DNA of 64,000 nt from DASPKM01 sp963817075 (GTDB lineage Bacteria > Bacteroidota > Bacteroidia > Chitinophagales > Chitinophagaceae). Below are positions 1 through 9,030 of the stretch, piece by piece. The DNA lies in contig CAWFMT010000007.1 of assembly GCA_963817075.1 (NCBI GenBank), positions 186,001 through 250,000 on the forward strand, given 5' to 3'. Each line of letters starts with the position of its first letter. Position 1 is the first letter of the stretch. A program made the position numbers and the translations under genes. Under the pieces are notes generated by a model. That model had not been told where the DNA came from and made no database searches. It saw only the letters and a list, made by a program, of their open reading frames with translations.

Positions 1-640
1 ACTGCTTTACCATGAGCGGCTCAATTGGGGATTCTTTTCTGAGTTCTTCCAAAGCCTGCATCGCTTCTTCATAAGGAGTCAATTTTGAAACAGGTTGGAT
101 AGCAACTGGTGCGACTTTTTTTCGCTTCTTGAAAAAATAGTAGATCAGGGCTGCCAGTATTAAGACTATACCACCGATAATCCAATAGAGTCTTTCATCA
201 AATGGTTTTTTTATTTCAAGGATCTCTTTGATATCATGATAGTCCTGCCGGGGATCTGCAGGGGAATATGTAACATTGATTGAAAAGGTATCTGTACGAA
301 ATTTTTTCTTCCCTGATTGAAGTATGAAGGCTGGTAAAAGCCAATAACCAGAATCATAGCTTGTAATGGTGAGTTGTTGCCGGTATACTTTTCCATTGAT
401 GTCTTGCGTGGAATCGATCGTGCCTCTTTCAATGAATTCAAAATGAGGGATTGTATCCGTGTTAAACCAACTGATTCTTGTTCCGGGAGCAACAACAGCT
501 TCAAGGTTTACTTTAATTGGTTCGCCTACAAGAATTGTTGTTCGGTCGACCATTGCTTTGACTGTGACCTGAGAATAGGAAATGGAATAAAAGAATGAAA
601 AGAACAGCAGGATGCAAATATGTTTAGACCTTCTATTCAT
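1..640 (-). CDS. BatD-like membrane protein, partial (3' end outside window)
   Basis: Reading the minus strand from an ATG at 640 gives an open frame of 213 codons that runs off the left edge. Residues 1-24 look like a signal peptide ending in SYSQ. A beta-rich Ig-like region follows, with a VDRTTILVGEPI segment like that at the start of BatD (oxygen-tolerance) proteins. One membrane helix lies at about 151-170, followed by a KKRKK stop-transfer stretch and the start of a cytosolic domain. It begins 6 nt after the DUF58 stop, so it is co-transcribed with MoxR and DUF58, as is usual in Bacteroidota Bat operons. Exact family is uncertain; the context is strong. Confidence 0.75.
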   Translation of the reverse strand, partial: MNRRSKHICILLFFSFFYSISYSQVTVKAMVDRTTILVGEPIKVNLEAVVAPGTRISWFNTDTIPHFEFIERGTIDSTQDINGKVYRQQLTITSYDSGYWLLPAFILQSGKKKFRTDTFSINVTYSPADPRQDYHDIKEILEIKKPFDERLYWIIGGIVLILAALIYYFFKKRKKVAPVAIQPVSKLTPYEEAMQALEELRKESPIEPLMVKQ

Positions 641-646
641 CAAGGG

Positions 647-1516
647 TTAGCTTCTCGCCAGGAAAAATTTTTTCAGGACTTTCACGTAATCATCATCTGT
701 TCGCATATGCAGAAGATCACAACCCGCTTTTAAGAAAACATTCTTACAATGATCGGTCCATTGAAGAAATCTTTTCTGGTACTGATCTCGTATGTAATCA
801 TTATTTGTATTGACCCATTTCAACTCTCCCGTCTCAGCATCCGCCGCTTCAATAATCCCAATCTCGGGAAGTTGCATATCCATTCTGTCATACACTTTTA
901 TACCGGTAACATCATGCTTCTTTCCAGCCACTTTGAGGGAATCCTCATAATTATCATCAATAAAATCACTAAGGATAAATGCAATGCTTTTCTGGCGGGT
1001 TGAATTATTGAAGAACCTAATGGCCTCACTTATTCGGGTTCCTTTCCTGACAGGTTCCATCGTCAACAGTTCCCGAACTATATACAACACATGCTGTTTG
1101 CCTTTTTTAGGAGGTATATATTTCTCAACCTTATCAGTGAAAAATATAACGCCGACTTTATCATTATTGTTTACAGCAGAAAATGCCAGGACTGCACAGA
1201 TTTCTGTAATAATATCTTTTTTTCTTGCGTGTACGGTTCCAAAGAGAGAGCTCCCACTTAGGTCTACCAGCAGCATAACCGTCAACTCCCGTTCTTCTTC
1301 AAATAATTTGCTGAATGGATGCCCAAATCGCGCAGATACATTCCAATCAATGAAACGAATATCATCCCCATGCTGATATTCCCTCACTTCCTTAAACAAC
1401 ATTCCTCTTCCCTTGAAAGCACTATGATACTCACCTGTAAACAAGTGGCTCGTGAGCTTCTTCGACTTTATCTCAAGCTCTTTGACTTTTTTTAATATTT
1501 CAGCCGTCGTTAACAA
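647..1516 (-). CDS. DUF58 domain protein of MoxR/Bat operon
   Basis: A 289-residue DUF58 protein. The family hallmark region GEYHSAFKGRG...REYQHGDDIRFIDWNVSARF lies at about 28-63, then a von Willebrand A-like fold with the metal-site motif DLSGS at 85-89. DUF58 proteins act with MoxR AAA+ ATPases, probably as substrate or chaperone adaptors at the membrane; the biochemical role is not established. The start codon is TTG at 1516. The frame closes at a TAA upstream and has no ATG between, because a repeat (GTTGAC plus GATGACA tandem) lies directly before the start. That suggests the original ATG was lost when sequence was inserted between moxR and this gene. Confidence 0.93.
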   Translation of the reverse strand: MLTTAEILKKVKELEIKSKKLTSHLFTGEYHSAFKGRGMLFKEVREYQHGDDIRFIDWNVSARFGHPFSKLFEEERELTVMLLVDLSGSSLFGTVHARKKDIITEICAVLAFSAVNNNDKVGVIFFTDKVEKYIPPKKGKQHVLYIVRELLTMEPVRKGTRISEAIRFFNNSTRQKSIAFILSDFIDDNYEDSLKVAGKKHDVTGIKVYDRMDMQLPEIGIIEAADAETGELKWVNTNNDYIRDQYQKRFLQWTDHCKNVFLKAGCDLLHMRTDDDYVKVLKKFFLARS

Positions 1517-1553
1517 AGTTGACGGATGACAGATGACAGATGACAGTTAATAA

Positions 1554-1919
1554 TCATTTTAATTTACTCTTTTCATAATATGTAATAAGGCCATTCAATA
1601 TCTTTAAACACTCGTCTATTAGTACAGTAATTCGTTCGAACTCCTTCTCTGGCAATATTTTGACCATCACAGCGATGTTCATCAAGGTTTCTAATTCATA
1701 AAGTGACCCTCTTGAGATGTGTAGGAACTGAATTGTATCTTTCTTATAATTTCTTTCAGTACCTTCTGCAATATTTGTTGGTATGGATATTACGGCACGC
1801 TTCGTTTGGGAAGTAAGTGCAAACAATTCTTCCTTAGGATATGATCTAACCAATACATACACTTCCTTTACTAACATCATTGATTTCTTCCACGCTTCCA
1901 ATTTTTTGTATGATGTCAT
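1554..1919 (-). CDS. Four-helix-bundle protein (S23 / IVS-type)
   Basis: A 121-residue protein of the four helix bundle family first noted in 23S rRNA intervening sequences. It has the typical opening YKKLEAWKKSM, the central IPTNIAEGTER segment, FLHISRGSLYELET, and a basic C-terminus. Function is unknown; related folds include Avd of diversity-generating retroelements. The gene is full length and sits between moxR and the DUF58 gene, two genes usually adjacent, with short related repeats on both sides (1518-1547 and 1966-1997). I read it as an inserted cassette in the operon rather than a Bat component. A second, frameshifted member is at 61895. Confidence 0.88.
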   Translation of the reverse strand: MTSYKKLEAWKKSMMLVKEVYVLVRSYPKEELFALTSQTKRAVISIPTNIAEGTERNYKKDTIQFLHISRGSLYELETLMNIAVMVKILPEKEFERITVLIDECLKILNGLITYYEKSKLK

Positions 1920-1997
1920 AGCTTTTTATTTGGTCCTTCAGCCCTCTATTGTGACGAGATTGAAATCTGTCAACTGTAAGCCGCCACCTGTCAACTA

Positions 1998-2999
1998 CTA
2001 AGGCACTTGAATTGAACGGAGAACATCTTCAACCACATCTTCTACATTCACATTCTCCGCCTCCGCTTCATAAGTCAATCCAATCCGATGACGCAACACA
2101 TCTTTGCAAATACTCCTCACATCCTCTGGTATAACATATCCGCGCTTATTAAGAAATGCATGCGACTTTGCAGCCAGCGCCATATTAATACTCGCACGAG
2201 GTGAACCTCCATATGATATGAGTCCCTTCAATTTATCAAGCCGGTACTTTTCAGGAGTTCTTGTGGCAAACACAATGTCCAGGATATACTGTTCAATCTT
2301 TTCGTCCATATATACCTGTCTTGTGAGTTCTCGTGCATGGAGGATCTCCTGTATCGATACCACTTGCTGAACTTCAACAGGCTTTAATCCCTGAACATTC
2401 TGGCGAATGATGATTTGCTCTTCAGCCTTGGTTGGATAGTCTACAATCACCTTCATGATGAAACGGTCAACCTGGGCTTCTGGTAAGGGATATGTCCCCT
2501 CCTGTTCAAGTGGGTTTTGAGTTGCAAGCACCAAAAAAGGTTCTTCCAACTTGTGAGTTTGATCCCCAATTGTTACCTGACGCTCCTGCATAGCCTCCAA
2601 AAGTGCACTCTGGACCTTGGCTGGAGCCCTGTTAATTTCATCTGCAAGGATGAAATTGGCGAAAATTGGACCCTTGCGAACTACGAATTCATTCTTCTGC
2701 TGGTTGTATATCATTGTACCAATAACATCGGCTGGAAGAAGATCCGGGGTGAATTGAATGCGACTAAATTTTGCATTAATAGCCCGTGAAAGTGATTTGA
2801 TCGCCAGTGTCTTCGCAAGGCCAGGAACCCCTTCCAGCAAGACATGTCCATTGCTAAGCAGTCCGATCATTAGTCGGTCAAGCATGTAGTACTGACCAAT
2901 GATCACCCGCCCGACTTCGTCCTTCAACCGGTCCATAAATACACTACTGGATTGAATTCTCTCGTTCAATTGTTTAATATCATCGGCTGTGTATGTCAT
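1998..2999 (-). CDS. MoxR family AAA+ ATPase
   Basis: A 333-residue AAA_3 ATPase. Walker A is GVPGLAKT at 57-64, Walker B ILADE at 117-121 followed by the MoxR signature INRAPAKVQSALLEAM, and sensor 1 is LATQNP. Length and motifs are canonical. MoxR ATPases remodel or activate vWA-domain partner proteins; the downstream DUF58 and BatD-like genes are the expected partners. ATG at 2999; it appears to be the first gene of the minus-strand operon, divergent from the lipoprotein at 3144 with a 144-bp gap between the two starts. Confidence 0.95.
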   Translation of the reverse strand: MTYTADDIKQLNERIQSSSVFMDRLKDEVGRVIIGQYYMLDRLMIGLLSNGHVLLEGVPGLAKTLAIKSLSRAINAKFSRIQFTPDLLPADVIGTMIYNQQKNEFVVRKGPIFANFILADEINRAPAKVQSALLEAMQERQVTIGDQTHKLEEPFLVLATQNPLEQEGTYPLPEAQVDRFIMKVIVDYPTKAEEQIIIRQNVQGLKPVEVQQVVSIQEILHARELTRQVYMDEKIEQYILDIVFATRTPEKYRLDKLKGLISYGGSPRASINMALAAKSHAFLNKRGYVIPEDVRSICKDVLRHRIGLTYEAEAENVNVEDVVEDVLRSIQVP

Positions 3000-3143
3000 A
3001 CTGGAAAATTACGTTCGCAAAATACATTTACGGGTTGCAAGTTATTTGCCACAATGATGAAAGGCAAAAGATTTTCCCAACTCATATGAGACCGGCATAA
3101 TAATCGCAGCGTACCAGTGTAACTTCACTTTCAAATGGTGTGT

Positions 3144-3611
3144 ATGAAACAAAGAATTTGGCAGATACTTTTATTGTCGGTTTGCCTGGCCTCTATCGCC
3201 TGTAAAAAGAGTAATAACAGCGGGAAATCCAAAACTGACTTAATTACTCAGGCAACCTGGAAATTTGACCAGGCTGGCATTGATGCAGATGGTAATGGCA
3301 CCATTGATTCACCAATTCCCCCAGGTATTTTACAAAATTGTGATACCGACAACACAATTACATTCATGTCTAATGGGTCCGGAACTGCTGATGAAGGACC
3401 AACAAAGTGCAATCCAGCTAATCCTCAAACCTCCTCTTTTACATGGAGCCTGAAGAATAATGAGACAATTATTAATTTTTCCAATAGCCTGTTTGGAAGC
3501 TTAAGTGGGGATGTGAAATTGATTGCCGCAACTGAGACTCAGCTTACCCTTGAAAAAGCTGTGACATTTGGAATTCTAACCGCTGATGTTGTAGTGATCT
3601 TAAAACATTAA
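3144..3611 (+). CDS. Lipocalin-like lipoprotein, hypothetical
   Basis: About 155 residues. I start it at the second ATG (3144) because this gives a clean lipoprotein signal, MKQRIWQILLLSVCLASIAC, with the lipidated Cys followed by KKSNNSG. An ATG three codons upstream is also possible. The mature part is a small beta-rich domain: an ATWKFDQAGIDADGNGTID segment, a Cys pair, then alternating strands. This resembles the lipocalin-like domains common in Bacteroidota surface lipoproteins. No catalytic motif is visible. It converges with nadE, with a 50-bp gap. Confidence 0.75.
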   Translation: MKQRIWQILLLSVCLASIACKKSNNSGKSKTDLITQATWKFDQAGIDADGNGTIDSPIPPGILQNCDTDNTITFMSNGSGTADEGPTKCNPANPQTSSFTWSLKNNETIINFSNSLFGSLSGDVKLIAATETQLTLEKAVTFGILTADVVVILKH

Positions 3612-3661
3612 TACAAAATCTGACATAGCGATCATCGACCAACGCTGATCGATCAACATCT

Positions 3662-5428
3662 CTAACTAAGGTATTTGCCAACGATTGGCATTCTCCTTCC
3701 AATTCCAAATGCTTTGCAACTAACGCGTATTATCGGACAGAATTGATTCCGTTTGTATTCTGTAGTGTTTACAAGTTTCAGGATTCTGCTCACAAGTGCT
3801 TCATCTATTCCCATTGCAATGATCTCCCTTGGTCCCTGTCTTCTTTCGATATATTGATAGAGTACTTTATCAAGTATTGGATATTCAGGAAGACTGTCAC
3901 TATCTCTTTGATCTGGTCTTAGCTCTGCAGAAGGGGCTTTTTCTATGATGTTTTTTGGAATTATCTCGCCATTCCGATTTAAATATTTCGCGAGAGCATA
4001 TACCTGCATCTTATATACATCACCCAATACACTTAATCCTCCAGCCATATCCCCATAGAGAGTTCCATAACCAGTGGCTAATTCACTTTTATTCGAAGTA
4101 TTAAGAAGAATGTATCCAAACTTATTGGCTATTGACATCAGGATATTTCCTCTGCTTCGGCTTTGAATATTCTCCTCCGCCAAACCAAAAGGAAGGTCTT
4201 TGAAGACCGGTTTCAAAGATTGAAGAAATGCGTCATAAACGTTCTTAATTGGAATAATATCATAGGGATTTCCAATTGTTTGACTAAGTGCTTCAGCATC
4301 CGAAACGGAATGAGAGGATGAATACTGTGAAGGCATTAAAACTGCATGTACATTCTCGGTTCCCAGTGCTTCAGATGCGAGTGCTAATGTTACTGCACTA
4401 TCGATTCCTCCGCTGCTTCCGAGGATCGCTTTTTTGAATCCCATCTTCCTGAAATAATCACGGATGCCAAGTTTTAGAGCCTGGTATATCTCAACAATAT
4501 TTGCTTCCGAGGTTAGGTATTCAATTATCTTATCAGGATCACTGATCTTGGAAACCCTCATATCCTTGTCGAAAATTGTATAAAGGCTTCTGTGCGGAGG
4601 TGTTAAACTCCCTGCATCTACCGGCCATTGTTCTACTGATGCAACAGATGATGCATCCTCCGACCAACCTTCCTCATTCAAATCAACAAGCTGAAGATCT
4701 TCTTCGAAATATTTCATTTCCCGGAGCAGATTTCCTTTTCCATCATAAACCAGGCTTCCGCCATCGAAAATGATCTCTGTCTGCGAACCAATCGCATTAC
4801 AATAGACCATCGGCAATTTGTATTTGAGGACGTTCGTACGTATGATCTCTTTCCGATCCTGATCATGATCGTAGTCAAAAGGAGATGCGGAAATGTTGAT
4901 CATAAAATCCGGACGTTCTTCCATCAATTTATCCATTGGGCAAACCCGGTAGAGAGGATTATCACCCAGGTTCCAGATATCTTCACAAATGGTAATGGCA
5001 AGTCTCTTTCCTTTGAATAAAACAGTTTTCCATTGATATGCCGGTTCAAAATACCGGTATTCGTCAAACACATCATAATTGGGGAGACAGGTTTTTGGAA
5101 TGATCGCTTTTACCTCTTTCTCATATAATAACCAGGCAGCATTAAAGAGGTCCTTCCCTTCCCTGACCTCATTCCTCGCAGGAGATCCAACAATAACACC
5201 GATATCATCAGCCTGTTCCTTGATGAGATCTATAGCACCATAGCATTTGGAAATAAAGTCATTGAACTCAAGAAAATCGCGTGGGGGATAACCGCAAACA
5301 GATAATTCAGTGAAAACGATAAGATCAGCCCCTAGCTCCTTTGCCTGACTGATAGCTTCAATGATCCTGGAAGTATTAAAGTCGAAATTACCGATGTGAT
5401 AATTCTGCTGCGCCAGTACGATTTTCAT
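3662..5428 (-). CDS. nadE: Glutamine-hydrolysing NAD+ synthase
   Basis: 588 residues, two domains. The N-terminal nitrilase-type glutaminase (about 1-260) carries the expected catalytic triad: Glu41 (FTELSVCGYPP), Lys112 (PKTCLPNY) and Cys148 (TICEDIW). The C-terminal synthetase domain has the ATP pyrophosphatase loop SSGGIDSA at 338-345. It makes NAD+ from nicotinate adenine dinucleotide using glutamine-derived ammonia and ATP. It starts at ATG 5428, divergent from gldB; the pairing of nadE with gldB is also known in gliding Bacteroidota as I recall it. The 5' gap holds three 43-bp repeats. Confidence 0.96.
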   Translation of the reverse strand: MKIVLAQQNYHIGNFDFNTSRIIEAISQAKELGADLIVFTELSVCGYPPRDFLEFNDFISKCYGAIDLIKEQADDIGVIVGSPARNEVREGKDLFNAAWLLYEKEVKAIIPKTCLPNYDVFDEYRYFEPAYQWKTVLFKGKRLAITICEDIWNLGDNPLYRVCPMDKLMEERPDFMINISASPFDYDHDQDRKEIIRTNVLKYKLPMVYCNAIGSQTEIIFDGGSLVYDGKGNLLREMKYFEEDLQLVDLNEEGWSEDASSVASVEQWPVDAGSLTPPHRSLYTIFDKDMRVSKISDPDKIIEYLTSEANIVEIYQALKLGIRDYFRKMGFKKAILGSSGGIDSAVTLALASEALGTENVHAVLMPSQYSSSHSVSDAEALSQTIGNPYDIIPIKNVYDAFLQSLKPVFKDLPFGLAEENIQSRSRGNILMSIANKFGYILLNTSNKSELATGYGTLYGDMAGGLSVLGDVYKMQVYALAKYLNRNGEIIPKNIIEKAPSAELRPDQRDSDSLPEYPILDKVLYQYIERRQGPREIIAMGIDEALVSRILKLVNTTEYKRNQFCPIIRVSCKAFGIGRRMPIVGKYLS

Positions 5429-5436
5429 ACAACAAA

Positions 5437-5566
5437 ATTACAACAGAACTACGTAGAATACCTCGTCACTAAGCATGGAAATACAACAAAACCATGTAGA
5501 ATACATTGTTACTAAGTGTGCAGTTACAAAAGAACTTTGTAGAATACGTCGTTTCTAAGTTTGCAA
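5437..5566. repeat. Three imperfect 43-bp direct repeats
   Basis: The motif GTAGAATAC recurs at 5453, 5496 and 5539, exactly 43 bp apart. It sits within longer imperfect units that also share a preceding ACAAAA.AA..T and a following ..T.ACTAAG. The array fills the gap between the divergent nadE and gldB starts, where promoters of both must lie. Confidence 0.8.
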
Positions 5567-5639
5567 AAGTTTGTAAAAATTGCTGCTGTGAGCTGATTTG
5601 ATAATCGCAAATGATTGTAATCTCTATATTCGCAGCAGG

Positions 5640-6677
5640 ATGAAAAGAATCGCGATACTTCTTGCCGCAGTTTACTTTCTAACAGGTTGCAACCAGGAAA
5701 AAGCTCCCGATGTTAGCGGAGTTAAGATTTCTTTCGAGGTAAGAAGGTTCGAAAAAGATTTTTTTGCCATCGATACAAATAATATCAGCTCTTCACTTTC
5801 GATCCTCAATTCCAAATACCCGGGTTTTCTCAATGATTATCTGGTAAATATTTTAGGAATTCCGCTTCTACCCGAACGTGATACAATGGCAGAGCTGGCC
5901 ATTCGGAGATTCATAGCTGACTATAAGCCAATAAAAGACACAGCAGACCGCGTGTTCAACGATTTTAATGGAATTGCTGCTGATGTAAAGAAAGGATTGC
6001 AATACGCCAGGTACTATTTCCCAGAAAATAAATTACCTGAGCGATTGATCACCTTTATTGGTCCCCTGGATGCTTATTATCAGGCTTCACTGGGAAGTTA
6101 CAGCGACATTATTACAAGTTCTGGTCTTGGCGTTGGACTTCAATTGCATCTCGGGAAAAATTTCTCTGTTTATCAATCTGAAATGGGTCAGCAGTTATAT
6201 CCTAACTATTTATCGCGAAGATTTGAACCTGCCTATATACCAGTCAACTGCATGAAGAATGTGATTGATGATCTGTTTCCTGAAAAGACGATTGATAAGC
6301 CATTGATTGAACAAATGATTGAAAAAGGAAAACGTATGTATGTTTTAGACAGACTGCTACCTTTTGTACACGACACTTTGAAATTGGGTTATACAAAGAA
6401 TCAGCTGGATGGTTGCTATAAAAACGAGAGTCAGATCTGGAATCTATTTCTTCAAAATAATCTCTTGTTTAATATTGACCCTGCAATCACCAAAAACTAT
6501 ATGCAGGATGGTCCAAAAACTGATGAATTGGGCGATGCTTCCCCAGGATTTATCGGCTTGTTTGTAGGATGGCAGATTGTAAAAAAATATATGTCAAAAA
6601 AAGACATGCAATTAACTACACTCATGACGACTGATAACAAGAAAATATTCCAGGAAGCAAATTATAAACCGAGGTAG
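5640..6677 (+). CDS. gldB: Gliding motility lipoprotein GldB
   Basis: 345 residues from ATG 5640; a TTG 14 codons upstream is less likely because it would bury the signal. The signal MKRIAILLAAVYFLTGC is a clear lipobox with the lipid-bearing Cys at residue 17. The body matches GldB: VSFEVRRFEKDFF-type opening, LNSKYPGFLNDYL, LPERLITFIGPLDAY, a LGVGLQLHLGK segment and YMSKKDMQLTTLM near the end. GldB is needed for gliding or type IX secretion in Flavobacterium and is widespread in non-gliding relatives too. A gldC gene is not adjacent here. Confidence 0.88.
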   Translation: MKRIAILLAAVYFLTGCNQEKAPDVSGVKISFEVRRFEKDFFAIDTNNISSSLSILNSKYPGFLNDYLVNILGIPLLPERDTMAELAIRRFIADYKPIKDTADRVFNDFNGIAADVKKGLQYARYYFPENKLPERLITFIGPLDAYYQASLGSYSDIITSSGLGVGLQLHLGKNFSVYQSEMGQQLYPNYLSRRFEPAYIPVNCMKNVIDDLFPEKTIDKPLIEQMIEKGKRMYVLDRLLPFVHDTLKLGYTKNQLDGCYKNESQIWNLFLQNNLLFNIDPAITKNYMQDGPKTDELGDASPGFIGLFVGWQIVKKYMSKKDMQLTTLMTTDNKKIFQEANYKPR

Positions 6678-6690
6678 GCTGCTTCAATAT

Positions 6691-7167
6691 CTATTTCTTA
6701 ATTTTTTCCCTCAGCATTTTTCTCAATTCCTGCACTTCCACTATGTCTTTGAAGGAATCTTTTGGAACAAGAAAGAAAGAGCGTGAATCAAAATACAGGT
6801 GAAAAAAATAAGGGCTTTCAACAAAGCTGCTGAACCGGTTCCAGGGCCAGACCTGTTTTCCGCGTTCATTTGATAGTTCAACTTCAGATTCGTCAAACTC
6901 AAGCGTAAACTCGTCCTGGAATGTGGCAGATCGCTTATAGATGGTTGTTGGAAGTATTTTCCAGATGATGAGCATGAGGCTGAGCCAAAGAAATGAAAAG
7001 ATCAGGAAGGCCATGGGTTGAATTACCTGGAAAATTGCAAGAAGAGCAGAAAGGATGGCAAATACATTTACAAAGATGACCAGAAGTTTTATTTCCGGAC
7101 GAGTCAGGAAATGATACCTCAAGGCATGAATTACCTGCTTTCTATCATATTCGAAATGAATTTTCAT
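6691..7167 (-). CDS. YcxB-like membrane protein
   Basis: 158 residues. Two hydrophobic segments at about 27-47 and 50-70 follow a short cytosolic N-terminus (MKIHFEYDRKQVIHALRYH). A C-terminal domain has the EFDESEVELSNERGKQVWPW motif and the SFFLVPKDSF motif typical of YcxB-like proteins. Function is unknown. It starts 12 nt after the PhoD-like gene stop and is probably co-transcribed with it. Confidence 0.8.
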   Translation of the reverse strand: MKIHFEYDRKQVIHALRYHFLTRPEIKLLVIFVNVFAILSALLAIFQVIQPMAFLIFSFLWLSLMLIIWKILPTTIYKRSATFQDEFTLEFDESEVELSNERGKQVWPWNRFSSFVESPYFFHLYFDSRSFFLVPKDSFKDIVEVQELRKMLREKIKK

Positions 7168-7179
7168 CGAGTTTGACCG

Positions 7180-8565
7180 TCAATTTCTAAGATCACCTTC
7201 GCCTATGCTCCATTCTGCATACTTCTGACCTTTCAACCCAATATATTCAACCTTCAGAACCCTGGACCTTGGCGGACCGCTAACGGTGATCCTACCATAA
7301 TTCTGTTCCACTACCAGCGTGCCTGGAATTCTGTCAGGGTTGTTTTCTTCTTGCGTCGCAGGTTTCGCCACACTTGCGGTAAATGGAGAAACAGTAATAT
7401 CATACAGACTGTAAGTACCAGCTCTTTCATATTTGATTACTTCACTGTGATGACGATCACCCGTTAAAAACAATACACCATTGATTTTTTCCTGCTTCAG
7501 AAAATCCATTAATTCATTGAATTCAATGGGAAATGTTTGAAGGCAATCAAAAGGAGAAGCACGATTAAGAGTTTGGCTTCCAGTTACAATGATCTTGAAA
7601 TTTGTGTTACTATTTTTAAGTGCATTTTTTAACCATTCCATCTGGTCCTTCCCCCACATGCGTTTGTCCGGATTTGGTTTTCCATCCACTTGAGCAGACA
7701 TCCTATCACTGGAACGGAACCACCGATCATCCATTAGAAAAAAGTCGACATCACTGTATGAGAGCTTGGTATAAATTCCCTGACCATTCTGTCCATAGCT
7801 GGGGTTTGGCCAATAGTTTTTGAATATTTCAAGGGCTTTATCTTTTAAGAGGTAAGATTTGTCGGCGTCATTTGGACCATAGTCATGATCATCCCAGATC
7901 CCATACTGCGGCATTGCCTTTAAAAGATTTTGCAGAACCGGAGTTTTCCTTGTCACGCTTGCCCGGTATGATAATCCCCACGCACTCCAATAATCAACCT
8001 CACGGTAATACCAGTTGTCGCCTAACCAGAGGTTAAAAGCTGCCTTCTCTTTAGCCATGGTTTCAAATATGCTTGAATCACCGCCATAAGGCTTTGCTGG
8101 TGTTTTCGGATTGATGAATTCTACGTTCTGCCTATCTACTTTGGCCTCATTTAAATATGCACAACTCCCAGTCAGGAAGGTGAGGTCAGGAAAATTTTTG
8201 CGGTATTGCCAGAGATCAGTGGTGGTGAAAAGTCCGGATTTCTTGTGAGACTCACTCCCAGCAACAGCCGTGAGCTCGTATGAGTAAGTTGTGTTGAAGT
8301 CCAGACCATTCAATTCCAGAATGACCGGATTAAAATCTTCACCCAATTTTCCTTTATAGGTGACAACTGAAGGTGCAGATGGAATACCCGCTTTTTTGTA
8401 GCTGACGGAAACTTTATTGGTTTGAGGGCTCACTTCACACCAGATTCTAGCCGTGCGTAATTCCACATAACCAAGCATGGGACCGCCAAGGATAGCGGAT
8501 TTATTTTGAGCAGAAACTATAATTACAAGAATAAATGAACAGAGCAGAATACAGCCTTTCTTCAT
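7180..8565 (-). CDS. PhoD-like alkaline phosphatase/phosphodiesterase
   Basis: 461 residues with a signal peptide ending VSAQ. A fibronectin-like N-terminal domain (about 25-125) is followed by a metallophosphatase domain with GDNWYYREVDY, IWDDHDYGPND and FLTGDRHHSEV metal-binding motifs. PhoD-family enzymes hydrolyse phosphomono- or diesters outside the cytoplasm using Ca/Fe. The exact substrate cannot be read from sequence. It is the first gene of a pair with the YcxB-like gene; an R1 repeat lies 64 bp upstream of its start. Confidence 0.9.
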   Translation of the reverse strand: MKKGCILLCSFILVIIVSAQNKSAILGGPMLGYVELRTARIWCEVSPQTNKVSVSYKKAGIPSAPSVVTYKGKLGEDFNPVILELNGLDFNTTYSYELTAVAGSESHKKSGLFTTTDLWQYRKNFPDLTFLTGSCAYLNEAKVDRQNVEFINPKTPAKPYGGDSSIFETMAKEKAAFNLWLGDNWYYREVDYWSAWGLSYRASVTRKTPVLQNLLKAMPQYGIWDDHDYGPNDADKSYLLKDKALEIFKNYWPNPSYGQNGQGIYTKLSYSDVDFFLMDDRWFRSSDRMSAQVDGKPNPDKRMWGKDQMEWLKNALKNSNTNFKIIVTGSQTLNRASPFDCLQTFPIEFNELMDFLKQEKINGVLFLTGDRHHSEVIKYERAGTYSLYDITVSPFTASVAKPATQEENNPDRIPGTLVVEQNYGRITVSGPPRSRVLKVEYIGLKGQKYAEWSIGEGDLRN

Positions 8566-8628
8566 TGCACAAAGTTTTGAGGCTGCAAGGTAATTGAATT
8601 AGGATTTCAGTGAACCTAAACTGATTGG

Positions 8629-8710
8629 TTTTACCGCAAGGACGCCAGGACACAAGGTAACGCGAGGGTTCCTTGCGAAACTTCGCGCCTTTGCGTCTTT
8701 GCGGTTAAAT
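8629..8710. repeat. R1 palindromic repeat, copy 1
   Basis: About 82 bp with inverted ends, TTTTACCGCAAGGACGC on the left and GCGTCTTTGCGGTTAAA on the right, and an imperfect inner palindrome (CGCGAGG..CCTTGCG). It lies between the PhoD-like gene and a tiny lipoprotein gene. Same family as the copies at 17537, 22204, 27682, 34831 and 44759. Confidence 0.9.
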
Positions 8711-8731
8711 AGAATTGACGAATCCCTTAAA

Positions 8732-8848
8732 CTATCGAATATCCCTGCACTTTTTGTAATTATGATTGGCTGCTTCGTAAGGCGTAAGCGAGCGGGCGCA
8801 GGAGCTAAGAAGAATTACCAGTCCAAGCAATGCAAGGATCTTATTCAT
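8732..8848 (-). CDS. Tiny 38-residue lipoprotein
   Basis: The ATG at 8848 opens a 38-residue frame. It begins with a lipoprotein signal, MNKILALLGLVILLSSC, with the lipidated Cys at 17, then a 21-residue tail ARSLTPYEAANHNYKKCRDIR. The same frame extends upstream to 9052 but that extension reads through REP repeats and is not expected to be coding. Short lipoproteins with an SLTPYEAA...KKC tail are, as I recall, common and unannotated in Bacteroidota. The function is unknown. The second Cys in the tail (KKC) could be redox active or structural. Confidence 0.72.
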   Translation of the reverse strand: MNKILALLGLVILLSSCARSLTPYEAANHNYKKCRDIR

Positions 8849-8965
8849 AAAGTCCGGATGTTGATTAGGTAAATTTATCGTCGAATAGGATCGCAAGATA
8901 AAATTTATAGCTGGCGTATGCAAGGTTTTGGGGGAAGGAAAATACGAGGGATTTTTACGAATCCT

Positions 8966-9007
8966 GACCCTGTAAGCGGTTGAGCGAAGCGAGACCCTGA
9001 CAGGGTC
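8966..9007 (+). repeat. REP doublet, left copy, inverted relative to 9901-9942
   Basis: A 42-bp element made of GACCCTGTAAGCGGTTGAGC and a perfect ACCCTGACAGGGT-type palindrome. Its reverse complement matches 9901-9942 at 40 of 42 positions by eye. The two copies bracket the RAYT gene in opposite orientation. Confidence 0.88.
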
Positions 9008-9030
9008 AGATCCTACTTCAAGACTTATAA

